Shown: positions 33,314 through 42,418, numbered from the stretch's first letter. The stretch is 50,359 nt of DNA from JBNARI01 sp049718765 (GCA_049718765.1 JBNARI010000015.1:1-50359), one strand, 5' to 3'. Notes: generated by a model not told the origin, from the sequence alone. Numbers and translations are program-made.

Positions 33314-33337
33314 TATATCTCGAAGGGATGTAAATGC

Positions 33338-33808
33338 ATGAGAGAAGTAACCGCGCCCAAGGAGCTCATCGACTACGTTGTTGAGGGAATAAGGGCCAAG
33401 GGGCTGCGGGTCACTCCCCAGCGGCGCGCAGTGCTCATGGTGTTGCTCGAAAGCGGAAACAACCACCTTAGCGCCGAGGAGATTCACGCTAGGTTAAAAC
33501 AACAGTACGAGGCAACCGGGTTGGCGACCGTGTATCGCACCCTTTCTGTGCTGGAAGGAATGGGGGTAGTGAGGAGCACCGACTTTGGCGACGGCCGTGC
33601 CAGGTACGAGATTGCGGATGTGTCTTCCCACTACCATCACCATCTCATATGCACCAGTTGCGGCCGGGTAGAGGAAGTGGAAGACGATCTGCTTCAGCAA
33701 ATAGAAGAGCACGTCATGGGCAGGCACGGGTTCAAGGTGCTGAACCACTCCCTCAAGTTGTTTGGACTATGCCGCCACTGCCGGGACCAAAGGAAAGGAA
33801 ACCCTTGA
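33338..33808 (+). CDS. fur: Fur family ferric uptake regulator
   Basis: An iron-responsive repressor of 156 residues. The N-terminal winged helix has RVTPQRRAVL and LATVYRTLSVLEGMG (recognition helix). The C-terminal metal-binding and dimerisation domain has SHYHHHLICTSCG and a second cysteine pair, LCRHC, for structural zinc. I start it at the ATG at 33338 (GAAGGGATG upstream) and not at 33275, which would include the Fur box in the coding region. It is followed by feoB with its own Fur box. PerR or Zur cannot be excluded from sequence alone, but the feo neighbours favour Fur. Confidence 0.93.
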   Translation: MREVTAPKELIDYVVEGIRAKGLRVTPQRRAVLMVLLESGNNHLSAEEIHARLKQQYEATGLATVYRTLSVLEGMGVVRSTDFGDGRARYEIADVSSHYHHHLICTSCGRVEEVEDDLLQQIEEHVMGRHGFKVLNHSLKLFGLCRHCRDQRKGNP

Positions 33809-33833
33809 CCCTGGCAATTTGCACACGCTTAAT

Positions 33834-33848
33834 TGAGAATGTTTCTCA
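33834..33848. promoter_or_regulatory. Second Fur box, upstream of feoB
   Basis: TGAGAATGTTTCTCA matches the 7-1-7 Fur pattern with one asymmetry between the arms (AGAAT against TTTCT). It stands 37 bases before the feoB start in the 77-base gap after fur, so feoB probably has its own iron-repressed promoter. Confidence 0.72.
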
Positions 33849-33885
33849 TTTACCAGCTATTGTATGGCCATTGGAGGTATGAGTT

Positions 33886-35835
33886 ATGGCTACTAGCGTT
33901 GCTTCTCGCCGCGTCTTGCTTGTTGGAAGCCCAAATGTGGGTAAAACCGCGCTTTTCAACGCGTTAACCGGAACCTATGTAAGCGTTTCCAACTACCCAG
34001 GAACTACGGTTGAGGTTTTCCAGGGGCACTCAATCATTGGCAATGAACAATGGGAAGTGGTGGACACCCCAGGAACCTATAGCCTGACCGCGCTTACTGA
34101 GGAAGGGCGAGTCACCGAAGAACTCTTGCTCCAAAACAGAGCAGATGTGGTGCTTCACGTGGTGGACGCAAAGAACATTCACCGTATGCTGCCTTTCACC
34201 GTGGAACTCCTGGAAGCACAGCTTCCTGTGATTCTGGTGGTTAACATGGTGGATGAGGCCGAGCGCCTTGGTGTCTCTCTGGACACGGCAGCTCTTCAGC
34301 AAAGGCTTGGGATTCCAGTGGTAACCACCGTAGCTACTCACGCTCGGGGTTTGGAGCAGCTAAAGAAGGCTGTAGCCACCTACCCCAAGTCTCGAGGTTC
34401 ACAGCCCCAGCTGTTCAAGTATCCCGCCCAGTTGGAAGCAGCACTTACCAAGGTTGCGCCCATACTTCAGCAAGGGTCAGCTGTGTCGTGGAAGACCCTG
34501 GCTCTGTTGTTTTTCCAGAGGGACCCTTTGGCGGAAGGGCTAGTACGATTGCGCGCCCAGGAGCGTTACGTGAAGCTTGAAGAACTCAGGCAAGAACTTG
34601 AGGAGTCCATGGGTAGCCCCCTCACCTACGTGTTGGCGGTTCACCGGCGCAAGCTGTGCGAGGAGTTGCTTTCAGGCGTGTTCTTGGAGCCAGGCCAGGG
34701 ATCTCAAACTCCAGGAGAAAAGCTGAGCCAATGGCTGATGCAACCCTTAACTGGAATCCCAGCCATGATCGCCGTGCTGTACTTTGGCTTCTACAAGTTC
34801 GTTGGACAGTTGATCGCGGGCAAAGTCGTGGATTTTCTCAACGCAAAGCTGTTCGAGGGATTCTTTAACCAGTGGGTGAATTCCTGGGCAGCCCGTCTGC
34901 CATGGCCATTCCAAGAGCTAGTAGGTGGGCAGTACGGCATCCTGACGCTGGGCGTGCGTTACGCCACTGCCATCGTGCTACCAATCGTGGGCGCCTTTTT
35001 CGTGGTCTTCTCGGTGATCGAGGACAGCGGATACTTGCCCAGACTGGCGGCGCTGGTGGACAGGGTCTTCAAGCCTTTGGGCCTATCTGGCAGAGCAGTG
35101 ATTCCCATGGTGCTTGGGCTCGGATGCGGCACCATGGCAACTCTTGTCACACGAACCTTGGAGACCAAACGTGAGAGGCTGATTGCCACGATTCTCCTTG
35201 CCTTGGCAATCCCCTGCTCTGCGCAGTTGGGCCTGGTGCTTGGGCTCCTGTCTCGGGAGCCAAGGGCCATGGTTGCCTGGTTGGTAACGGTAACTGGAGC
35301 ATTCATGCTTGTGGGGCTGCTGAGCTCAAAGCTAATTGGCGGTGAAGAGCCGATCTTCTTCATGGAAATCCCGCCGCTGCGCTGGCCACAGCTCTCCAAC
35401 ATGCTCGCCAAGACGTGGGCACGGGTGCGTTGGTACTTCCTCGAGGTACTACCGTTGTTCGTTCTGGCCAGCGCCCTGATTTGGCTGGGTCAGCTGACCG
35501 GCTTGTTCAACCTGGTTATCTCGATGCTCAAGCCCGCAATGGCAGCGTTGGGACTCCCCCAGGAGGCAGCTCAGGTTTTCATCTTTGGGTTTTTCCGCAG
35601 GGATTACGGAGCTGCTGGACTCTACGACCTTCAGGCCGCAGGGATGCTGTCCTCAAGGCAGCTTGCAGTTGCAGCTACAACCTTAACCCTTTTCATCCCG
35701 TGCGTTGCCCAGTTCCTGATCATGCTCAAGGAAAGGGGAGCATACGTGGCAACGCAGATCCTCTGCTTTGTGCTTGCATTTGCTTTTGGAGCAGGTGCCC
35801 TTCTAAACGCTGCTTTGCTTGCAATGGGGTGGTAA
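33886..35835 (+). CDS. feoB: Ferrous iron transporter FeoB
   Basis: A GTP-dependent Fe(II) importer of 649 residues. The cytoplasmic G domain (1-165) has G1 GSPNVGKTALF, G3 DTPGTYSL and G4 NMVD. A helical regulatory domain follows (about 170-285). The membrane part has the Gate segments GYLPRLAALVD and GLGCGTMATLVTRTLE, and AIPCSAQLG. GGAGGTATGAGTT precedes the ATG. feoA follows at once, an order opposite to the common feoA-feoB. Regulation by Fur is indicated by the box upstream. Confidence 0.96.
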   Translation: MATSVASRRVLLVGSPNVGKTALFNALTGTYVSVSNYPGTTVEVFQGHSIIGNEQWEVVDTPGTYSLTALTEEGRVTEELLLQNRADVVLHVVDAKNIHRMLPFTVELLEAQLPVILVVNMVDEAERLGVSLDTAALQQRLGIPVVTTVATHARGLEQLKKAVATYPKSRGSQPQLFKYPAQLEAALTKVAPILQQGSAVSWKTLALLFFQRDPLAEGLVRLRAQERYVKLEELRQELEESMGSPLTYVLAVHRRKLCEELLSGVFLEPGQGSQTPGEKLSQWLMQPLTGIPAMIAVLYFGFYKFVGQLIAGKVVDFLNAKLFEGFFNQWVNSWAARLPWPFQELVGGQYGILTLGVRYATAIVLPIVGAFFVVFSVIEDSGYLPRLAALVDRVFKPLGLSGRAVIPMVLGLGCGTMATLVTRTLETKRERLIATILLALAIPCSAQLGLVLGLLSREPRAMVAWLVTVTGAFMLVGLLSSKLIGGEEPIFFMEIPPLRWPQLSNMLAKTWARVRWYFLEVLPLFVLASALIWLGQLTGLFNLVISMLKPAMAALGLPQEAAQVFIFGFFRRDYGAAGLYDLQAAGMLSSRQLAVAATTLTLFIPCVAQFLIMLKERGAYVATQILCFVLAFAFGAGALLNAALLAMGW

Positions 35836-35836
35836 T

Positions 35837-36127
35837 ATGAGGTGTCGAAGAAGGAATGGCACCACTAGCCAAATGATAGCCGCAAGCGAAAACAGGACCC
35901 ATTGCTTCACCACTTTGGCGCAGCTCAATCCAGGGGAATGGGCCACAGTGGCATCCATTGACGCCATGAGCCCAGGCCACCTGAGGAAGTTGCTCGCCTT
36001 TGGGCTGCTTCCAGGCACCAGGGTGCGCTTATTGCAGGCAACGCCAGTTGCTGTGGTGGAAGTAGGCTACACTAGGTTGGCCCTTGACCCACTGGCCGCC
36101 CACATGATCCTAGTGAAACGGGAATGA
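35837..36127 (+). CDS. feoA: FeoA-domain protein
   Basis: A 96-residue protein with an SH3-like FeoA domain in residues 27-96 (TTLAQLNPGEWATVASI, RKLLAFGLLPGTRVRLLQ). FeoA-type proteins bind FeoB and assist iron transport. The first 25 or so residues are extra and polar. The ATG follows the feoB stop by one base, with GGGGTGG upstream, so it is coupled to feoB. An internal ATG at residue 13 is an alternative start. Confidence 0.88.
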   Translation: MRCRRRNGTTSQMIAASENRTHCFTTLAQLNPGEWATVASIDAMSPGHLRKLLAFGLLPGTRVRLLQATPVAVVEVGYTRLALDPLAAHMILVKRE

Positions 36128-36149
36128 GGGGCCTTATGTGGAAGGCCCC
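36128..36149. terminator. Hairpin between convergent feoA and proS
   Basis: GGGGCCTT and AAGGCCCC form an 8-base-pair stem around a 6-base loop in the 22 bases between the two stops. There is no T-run, so efficiency as a terminator is uncertain; it can serve both strands. Confidence 0.55.
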
Positions 36150-37901
36150 TTACCACACCGTTGGGTACTGTACCCTCTTCCCGTAGTAGAAGTCCTTTTC
36201 AGCTTTCACCATTGCAAGCACGTGGGAAACTGCTTGCTCAAGATCGATTAGCTCCACGTGCGCCTCCTTCCTCATCTTGAACTCAACGCTGTGGTTAGCC
36301 AAGGTCTTGGGGCTTACTGTCAACCTTATGGGAATTCCAATTAGGTCAGCATCGTTGAACTTCACCCCTGCGCTCACGTCCCGGTCGTCGTACAGCACTT
36401 CCAAGCCCTTCGCCGACAGCTCTTCATACAACCGCTCGCAGACCAACCTCATTTCCTCGTCCTCGCCAAGCTGAACAAGGTACACCTCGTAGGGAGCCAC
36501 AGGCATGGGGAACACTATCCCTCGCTCGTCGTGGTGCTGTTCAACGATGCACGCAAATAGCCTTCCCACGCCAATGCCGTAACAGCCCATTACCAGTGGC
36601 TTGCGGGTGCCATCCATGTCAACGAATGTGGCGTTCATAGATTTGGAGTATTTTGTGCCCAGCTTAAAAGTGTTGCCTGCCTCGATCCCCCGGGCAATCC
36701 TGAGGGTCCCTCCGCACTTAGCACACTTATCTCCTCCCCGGGCCTTGGCAATGTCCGCAACAAGTCCATGAAAATCCCTACCGAAGGTAACATTCTTGAG
36801 GTGATAGTCACGCTTGTTGGCGCCGGCTATCATGGGACCCGCTCCAGGCACACTATCGTCAACTACCACCCGCACCCTAGGGTCAGTGACTCCAACCGGC
36901 GAAAGGAAACCAGGTTCCAGACCAAAGGCACGCACGAGCTCCTCCGGGGCAGGTTTCAGGTCCGGCCTGCACGTTGCGTTCATCAGCTTTCGCTCGTTAA
37001 CTTCCAGATCTCCCCTGATTACGGCAAGGACCAATCCCTCCCCCGCAGCGTAGGCCATGGTCTTCATCACCTTCTCTGCGCCAATTCCGAGGAGCTTGGC
37101 CACGTCCTGAACCTGACTGCATCCAGGCGTGGCCACGATTTCCGCCTCTGGAGCTTGACCTGAGGGGCTCTCCTGAGAAGTCTTGGCAATCACTGCGACC
37201 TCTTCATTTGCGGCATAACCGCAACCGTCACAGAACACCAGGGTATCTTCACCAGCGTCTGAGAGCATTGTGAACTCGTGAGCCTGAGAGCCCCCCATCA
37301 TGCCAACATCGGACAGCACCATCACAACATCCACGCCAACCCGGCGGAACACATTAAAATACGCCTGGCACATGGCAGGGTAATACCTGTCCAGGTCTTC
37401 CCCATCACGGTGGAAGGAATAAGCGTCCTTCATGATGAACTCCCTGACCCTGATGAGTCCCCCACGGGGCCTGGGTTCGTCCCTGAACTTGGTTTGAAGC
37501 TGGTAGAGTATCACGGGCAATTGCTTGTATGAGTCAAGGTACTGCTTGGCAATATCAGTCACCGCCTCTTCGTGGGTCATTGCTAGCACCATGTCGTGGC
37601 CCCACCGGTCCTTGAACCTGACTAGCTCAGGCCCCACGCTTTGCCAGCGACCGCTCTCCTGCCAAAGCTCCGCAGGGTGCACCACAGGCATGCCGACCTC
37701 CTGACCGCCCACTGCATCCATCTCTTCCCTGATAATCTGTTCGATTTTTTTAATCACCCGCCACCCAAGGGGCAAGTAGGTGTAAATGCCTGAGCTCAAG
37801 CGCTTGATCATCCCAGCGCGCACCATCAGCTTATGGCTGGTCAGTTCTGCCTCTGCAGGGGCCTCCCTCAGGGTACGGATCAAGGCCTTGGTCATTCGCA
37901 C
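36150..37901 (-). CDS. proS: Prolyl-tRNA synthetase (bacterial type)
   Basis: Charges tRNA-Pro. 583 residues, with the bacterial-type layout: N-terminal class II core (SGIYTYLPLGWRVIKKIE, motif 2 around TKFRDEPRPRGGLIRVREF), an inserted YbaK-like editing domain (about 225-390), motif 3 (GCYGIGVGRLFA) and the anticodon-binding domain. Two Cys-x2-Cys pairs (CDGCGYAA and CAKCGGTL) flank the insertion. GTG at 37901 has GGGAGG upstream; ATG at 37895 is possible. It follows the AI-2E-type permease gene by 32 bases. Confidence 0.96.
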   Translation of the reverse strand: MRMTKALIRTLREAPAEAELTSHKLMVRAGMIKRLSSGIYTYLPLGWRVIKKIEQIIREEMDAVGGQEVGMPVVHPAELWQESGRWQSVGPELVRFKDRWGHDMVLAMTHEEAVTDIAKQYLDSYKQLPVILYQLQTKFRDEPRPRGGLIRVREFIMKDAYSFHRDGEDLDRYYPAMCQAYFNVFRRVGVDVVMVLSDVGMMGGSQAHEFTMLSDAGEDTLVFCDGCGYAANEEVAVIAKTSQESPSGQAPEAEIVATPGCSQVQDVAKLLGIGAEKVMKTMAYAAGEGLVLAVIRGDLEVNERKLMNATCRPDLKPAPEELVRAFGLEPGFLSPVGVTDPRVRVVVDDSVPGAGPMIAGANKRDYHLKNVTFGRDFHGLVADIAKARGGDKCAKCGGTLRIARGIEAGNTFKLGTKYSKSMNATFVDMDGTRKPLVMGCYGIGVGRLFACIVEQHHDERGIVFPMPVAPYEVYLVQLGEDEEMRLVCERLYEELSAKGLEVLYDDRDVSAGVKFNDADLIGIPIRLTVSPKTLANHSVEFKMRKEAHVELIDLEQAVSHVLAMVKAEKDFYYGKRVQYPTVW

Positions 37902-37933
37902 CGCTCATTCCTCCCGTTGCAACTTAAGTGAAC

Positions 37934-38947
37934 CTAGGAACTAAGGTACTTCAGCCAAATGAATTTGACAACCTCACGTAGCACCGCAGCTACAGGCACC
38001 GCAAGGAACATCCCCCAAATGCCCCCCAGGTATCCCCCAGCCAAGACTGCAAAAACAACGCCAAGGGGGTGCAAACCCACGCCGTTGCCCACGATCCTCG
38101 GGTAGATCACGGCGCTGTCTAACTGTTGAATCGCCACAAGCACAGCAGCCACTTCAACTGCTGTTAACATCGACTTGCTGAGCGCCAGGACAACTGCGGG
38201 CACTGCTGCCATCAAGGGCCCAAAGTAGGGGATCAGTTCTCCGAGGCCTGCCAGAACTCCCAGGAGTAACGGAAAGCTTACGCCAAAGGCACTAAGCACT
38301 AGAAAAACGCTTGCTCCTACGAACAACCCGACAAGGACTTGTCCACGTACAAAACCCCGAATGATACCGTCGATGGAACTGAGCAGGCTTGCCCAATCCT
38401 TGTCCTGAGTGAAAGCAAAGGCGCGTTGCCTCAGCTTGGGCAAGTCACTGAGCATATAGTAGGCGAGCACAGGGGAAATCGCCAAAGCGAGCAACCACGA
38501 GACTGCTTCCATGAGCCTTTGGACCAGATTCCTCGTGAGCCCCAGCAGCATGGACTGGAACTCCACAAGGGACTCGTCAATGGCAAGGCGCAGGCTGTCG
38601 GGTATGTCAGCCCCTCTGTAAGATGAGTAGGCTGTGTAGGCCATTGTGCGCAGTCGCTCGCCGTAGGACGGCAGGACTTCCGTGAGCTTGTTCACTTCAG
38701 CAATGAACCCGGGTACCACAAAACAAATCAACCCGGCCACTATCCCTCCCACCAACAGGTACACAGCCAGGATCGCATATGCGCGTGGCACCTTTTTGCT
38801 GCACAAGTACTCCACCGCTGGCTCGAGCATGTAGGCTATCACAGTGGCAAACACGAAGGGAACTAAAACCGCTCGCACGTACCAAAAGAAGAGGGCACCA
38901 GCTGCCAGTAGGATGGCCTTCAGCGCTAGTCGCTTCCTCTCATTCAA
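37934..38947 (-). CDS. AI-2E family (PerM/YhhT) membrane permease
   Basis: A polytopic membrane protein of 337 residues with about eight membrane segments. It has the family segments VIAYMLEPAVEYL near the N-terminus and GELIPYFGPLMAAVPAVVLAL and NGVGLHPLGVVFAVLAGGYL in the C-terminal half. Members include the AI-2 exporter TqsA and Na+/H+ antiporters, so the substrate is open. The frame opens at 38977, but that TTG lies in the T-run of an upstream terminator; I use the TTG at 38947 after GGGGGTG. Probably co-transcribed with proS. Confidence 0.9.
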   Translation of the reverse strand: MNERKRLALKAILLAAGALFFWYVRAVLVPFVFATVIAYMLEPAVEYLCSKKVPRAYAILAVYLLVGGIVAGLICFVVPGFIAEVNKLTEVLPSYGERLRTMAYTAYSSYRGADIPDSLRLAIDESLVEFQSMLLGLTRNLVQRLMEAVSWLLALAISPVLAYYMLSDLPKLRQRAFAFTQDKDWASLLSSIDGIIRGFVRGQVLVGLFVGASVFLVLSAFGVSFPLLLGVLAGLGELIPYFGPLMAAVPAVVLALSKSMLTAVEVAAVLVAIQQLDSAVIYPRIVGNGVGLHPLGVVFAVLAGGYLGGIWGMFLAVPVAAVLREVVKFIWLKYLSS

Positions 38948-38975
38948 GCTGCGCACCCCCTGCTGGGCCCCTTGC

Positions 38976-39012
38976 AAAAAACCCTGGGAGGTAGCTCCAC
39001 ACCCCCCAGGGT
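38976..39012 (-). terminator. Intrinsic terminator after the isc cluster
   Basis: On the minus strand ACCCTGGG (39012-39005) and CCCAGGGT (38988-38981) form an 8-base-pair stem followed by a run of T at 38981-38976. It lies directly after the short YtxH-like gene, so transcripts from ltaE-rarA-iscS-iscU should end here. The permease and proS would then need their own promoter or read-through. Confidence 0.82.
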
Positions 39013-39022
39013 CGGGCTGCCC

Positions 39023-39214
39023 TCAGAACCACCGCCTGCGGCGCTTCTTGAAAAGCCTCTTGTGGGCCATCTCCCGCACGGCTTCTACAGCTTCACCAGT
39101 TTGTTCCAGGGCCTTTTTCGCTCTAGGCTGAAGTTGGGGGCTCATAAGCATCCCAGCTACAGCCCCAAATATTCCTCCTGTAACGAATCCCTTGATCCAA
39201 CTGCTCCTGGCCAA
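39023..39214 (-). CDS. Short YtxH-like single-pass membrane protein
   Basis: A 63-residue protein with one glycine-rich hydrophobic segment (GFVTGGIFGAVAGMLMSP) followed by a basic, probably helical tail ending in KKRRRRWF. This layout is like YtxH/gas-vesicle-related small proteins, whose function is unknown. I choose TTG at 39214 because GGAGGGG stands just before it; the frame opens at GTG 39232. The intrinsic terminator follows it. Confidence 0.65.
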   Translation of the reverse strand: MARSSWIKGFVTGGIFGAVAGMLMSPQLQPRAKKALEQTGEAVEAVREMAHKRLFKKRRRRWF

Positions 39215-39233
39215 AGCAACCCCTCCTGGCACC

Positions 39234-39449
39234 TCATGTCAGCACCACGGTTTGGGACGGAGCGGGCGACGGCCTAGCTGTGCTTGCATCATTAACCACC
39301 TTTGTCAGGGTTCCATCGTCCTGCACCACGTATACAAGCCACCTGTGGCCGTCCTTGGACAGGGAAAACTCCACACAACACTCCCAACAGTAGAACTGGT
39401 GAGAGCCAACTTTTCCCACTGCCCGTCCGCCGCAGTTTGGGCATTTCAC
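39234..39449 (-). CDS. Small zinc-ribbon protein, unknown function
   Basis: A 71-residue protein starting MKCPNCGG and with a second pair CWECC about 15 residues later, a zinc-ribbon pattern (Cys-x2-Cys ... Cys-x2-Cys). The rest has a short strand pair (RWLVYVVQDDGTL) and a Ser/Pro-rich tail. GTG start with GGGAGG upstream. It lies between iscU and the YtxH-like gene on the same strand. I do not recognise the family. Confidence 0.68.
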   Translation of the reverse strand: MKCPNCGGRAVGKVGSHQFYCWECCVEFSLSKDGHRWLVYVVQDDGTLTKVVNDASTARPSPAPSQTVVLT

Positions 39450-39524
39450 TACCTAATACCTCCCGCTCGAGAGTTATTCTGCCCTTCGCTGCCAGCTGAC
39501 ATACGGCACCAGTTCTAAGGACAC

Positions 39525-39941
39525 TCAGGCCTGTTCTTCCCCGTTCCCCTCTTTGTCTGGCTCCAACGGGGGCAAACCATGCTTCTTCCTGTAATCGTTT
39601 ATGGCCTTGTGCAAGGCATTTGCAGCCAAGTTCGAGCAATGCAACTTGTGCTGTGGCAACCCTCCCAAAGCCGTTGCCACGTCCTTGTTGGTAATCTTGA
39701 TGGCGTCTTCTAGGCGCATGCCCTTCACCATTTCGGTTAGGATCGAACTGGTCGCAATTGCAGCACCACATCCGAAAGTCTTGAATTTAATGTCCTCAAT
39801 GACTCCATCCCTGACTCGTAACGTAATCTTCATTATGTCGCCACAGACCGGGTTGCCCACCATCCCCTCGCCATCGGGGTTTTCCACTTCCCCGACGTTC
39901 CTAGGGTTCATGAAATGGTCCATCACTTTTTCGTTGTACAT
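39525..39941 (-). CDS. iscU: Iron-sulfur cluster scaffold protein IscU/NifU-like
   Basis: The scaffold on which [Fe-S] clusters are built from sulfur delivered by the cysteine desulfurase. 138 residues with the three conserved cysteines in NPVCGDIM, KFKTFGCGAAIATSS and KLHCSNLA. The N-terminus YNEKVMDHFMNPRNVGE is typical of NifU-like scaffolds paired with NifS-type desulfurases in Clostridia. A charged C-terminal extension (DKEGNGEEQA) is present. It lies one base after iscS, so the pair is coupled. Confidence 0.95.
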   Translation of the reverse strand: MYNEKVMDHFMNPRNVGEVENPDGEGMVGNPVCGDIMKITLRVRDGVIEDIKFKTFGCGAAIATSSILTEMVKGMRLEDAIKITNKDVATALGGLPQHKLHCSNLAANALHKAINDYRKKHGLPPLEPDKEGNGEEQA

Positions 39942-39942
39942 T

Positions 39943-41130
39943 CTAGACCTTCTTTCCGCAGCAATCTCCAGGATAGATAGATGACATTTCCCTCAACCGC
40001 CTCACAATGCCCGGCAACACCTCGAGCAAGTATTCAATGTCGTCCTCGGTGTTCTGGTGGCCAACGGTGAGCCTTAATGAGCCATGGGCTATCTCGTGAG
40101 GTATACCCATGGCCATGAGCACGTGGGATGGCTCTAAGGATCCGGAGGTGCAAGCGGAGCCACTGGAAGCAGCTATGCCCTTTGCATCAAGATTGAGTAG
40201 TAGGGATTCACCTTCGACGTATAGGATGCTAACGTTCACATTGTTGGGAAGGCGCAACGTTGGATGACCGTTGAGCTTAACGTTGTCGATCCTTTCCATC
40301 AAACCCTTAATGAGCATGTCCCGGAGCTCTCTGAGGTGGGACTGCCTCCTGGGCAGCTCCTCAGCTGCAAGCCTGGCAGCCACACCGAGTCCTACTATTC
40401 CTGGAACGTTTTCCGTGCCTGCCCTCCGCCGACGCTCGTGGCCCCCGCCGTGCATCTGGGCAGCTAACCTCACGCCTTTCCTCACAAACAAGGCGCCTAT
40501 CCCCTTGGGACCATACATCTTGTGGCCCGAGAGGGACAACAGGTCCACCCCAAGCTTGGACACATCCACGTCCATTTGGCCAACAGCCTGAACCGCATCG
40601 GTGTGTACCAGCACTCCCTTCTCGTGTGCGATCCTCGCAATTTCCTCGATGGGTTCAATTGTGCCCACCTCATTGTTGGCCAACATGATGGTCACAAGCA
40701 CTGTGCCATCGTCTATGGCCCTCCTCACATCATCTGGGTCAACGAGGCCGTTGCTGTCCACTGGCAGGTATGTTACCTTAAATCCCTGTTTCTCCAAGTA
40801 TTCGCAGGTGTGGAGCACCGCATGGTGCTCAATCTTACTGGTGATTATGTGATTGCCCTTGTCCTTCAGAGCTTGGGCGGCCCCCTTAATGGCCAGGTTG
40901 TCAGCTTCGGTAGCACCACTGGTGAAGACTATTTCCTCGGGGCTGCAGTTGATCAACGCAGCCACCTGAGCCCTTGCCTTGTCTACTGCTGCCCTAGCCT
41001 CTCGTCCAAAGCTGTGAATGCTCGAGGGGTTACCGAACTCCTCCAACATTACCCTGGTCATTTCCTCCGCCACCTCTGGCCTCACAGGAGTGGTAGCAGC
41101 ATTATCCAGGTAAACCTTCCTCAACGGCAC
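39943..41130 (-). CDS. iscS: Cysteine desulfurase (IscS/NifS family)
   Basis: A PLP enzyme of 395 residues that takes sulfur from cysteine for Fe-S clusters and thio-cofactors. It has the PLP lysine in SLSGHKMYGPKGIGAL and the active-site cysteine in SSGSACTSGSLEPSHVL, on the long loop of group I enzymes. The start GTG at 41130 has AGGAGATGAT upstream. It lies 19 bases after rarA and just before iscU. No CymR/IscR-type regulator gene lies in the cluster, unlike many Firmicutes. Confidence 0.95.
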   Translation of the reverse strand: MPLRKVYLDNAATTPVRPEVAEEMTRVMLEEFGNPSSIHSFGREARAAVDKARAQVAALINCSPEEIVFTSGATEADNLAIKGAAQALKDKGNHIITSKIEHHAVLHTCEYLEKQGFKVTYLPVDSNGLVDPDDVRRAIDDGTVLVTIMLANNEVGTIEPIEEIARIAHEKGVLVHTDAVQAVGQMDVDVSKLGVDLLSLSGHKMYGPKGIGALFVRKGVRLAAQMHGGGHERRRRAGTENVPGIVGLGVAARLAAEELPRRQSHLRELRDMLIKGLMERIDNVKLNGHPTLRLPNNVNVSILYVEGESLLLNLDAKGIAASSGSACTSGSLEPSHVLMAMGIPHEIAHGSLRLTVGHQNTEDDIEYLLEVLPGIVRRLREMSSIYPGDCCGKKV

Positions 41131-41149
41131 ATCATCTCCTGACTTGAAC

Positions 41150-42418
41150 TCAACGTTTATTATTGCCTGTCCCAGGCAAGTGCTTCATCTTGGATTCGAA
41201 ACCCATGTCAGAGAGTAACACATAACGCGCTCCTTCCAGCTCGTCAGGCATGTACTTTTGTCTCACCCAATGTCCGGGGAAATCGTGGGGATAAAGGTAG
41301 CCGGTGCCATGAAAACGTATGTTTTCAGGCACTTCCAGCGAGCCCCTGGCCCGAACGTCTTCCATTGCCCGGGAAATAGCCGTATATGCGGTGTTGGACT
41401 TGGGAGCACAGGCTAGGTATATGGTAGCCTGAGCTAGGGGTATTTGGGCTTCAGGCCACCCAACTCGCCTTGCAGCTTCAGCAGCTGCATTGGCAACCAC
41501 AAGCCCCATGGGGTCTGCGTTCCCCACGTCTTCAGCCGCACTGATCACAAGTCTCCTCGCAATGAACTCCAGATCTTCCCCAGCGGCAATCATGCGGGCA
41601 AGCCAGTACACAGCTGCGTCTGGGTGAGACCCCCTGATGCTCTTTATGAATGCCGAAATCAGGTCGTACCGAATCTCCTCGTCCTTGACCGAACGACCGA
41701 AAGCCTCTGCAGCCGCTTCCCTGACCGAGTCACATGTCACAGTGACTCTTCCATGGGAGTCAGGCGTGGTTGCCCTGACAGCCAACTCCAAAAGGTTGAG
41801 CGCCACCCTGGCGTCTCCAGAGCTTGCTGAGCAAATCATGTCCAAAGCGCCTTCTTCGAATACTACTCCAAGTTTGCCCAAGCCTCGCTCGCCGTCCTGA
41901 ACCGCCCGGAGCACCAGTTCCTTTATTACCTCCCGGGAGAGAGGCTTGAGCTCAACTAGTTGGCACCTGGAGACCAGGGGAGGTGTCAGGGCAAAGCGAG
42001 GGTTCTCGGTGGTTGCACCTATGAGCACTATGGTGCCGTCCTCCACGTGGGGTAGCAGCGCGTCCTGCTGTGACTTGTTGAACCTGTGGATCTCGTCTAT
42101 GAACAGTACTGTGCGAACATCCTCAAGGTTGAAGGCAGAAGAAGCTTCACTGACCACAGAGCGAATTTCAGACACGCCTGCGGTTACGGCACTCAGCCTC
42201 ACCATCCTGGCCCCAGTCTGCTCCGCGATTAGCCGAGCTATACTAGACTTGCCGCAGCCAGGAGGACCCCAGAGGATCATGGAAAACAGGTACCCGTTCT
42301 CTATGGCACGGCGCAACAGCTTCCCCGGGCCAAGCACATGTTCCTGGCCCAGCACTTCAGAAAGATTTCTGGGCCTCATGCGCCAAGCAAGAGGCTCAGC
42401 TATCCTACGGTTTGCCAA
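41150..42418 (-). CDS. rarA: Replication-associated recombination protein A (RarA/MgsA)
   Basis: An AAA+ ATPase of 422 residues related to clamp loaders, acting at stalled replication forks. Walker A is GPPGCGKSS, Walker B FIDEIHRFNKSQQDALLPH, sensor 1 GATTENP. The C-terminal helical tetramerisation domain (FIKSIRGSHPDAAVYWLA onward) is complete. TTG start at 42418 with GAGGTGG upstream; it overlaps the ltaE end by 14 bases. Confidence 0.95.
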   Translation of the reverse strand: MANRRIAEPLAWRMRPRNLSEVLGQEHVLGPGKLLRRAIENGYLFSMILWGPPGCGKSSIARLIAEQTGARMVRLSAVTAGVSEIRSVVSEASSAFNLEDVRTVLFIDEIHRFNKSQQDALLPHVEDGTIVLIGATTENPRFALTPPLVSRCQLVELKPLSREVIKELVLRAVQDGERGLGKLGVVFEEGALDMICSASSGDARVALNLLELAVRATTPDSHGRVTVTCDSVREAAAEAFGRSVKDEEIRYDLISAFIKSIRGSHPDAAVYWLARMIAAGEDLEFIARRLVISAAEDVGNADPMGLVVANAAAEAARRVGWPEAQIPLAQATIYLACAPKSNTAYTAISRAMEDVRARGSLEVPENIRFHGTGYLYPHDFPGHWVRQKYMPDELEGARYVLLSDMGFESKMKHLPGTGNNKR

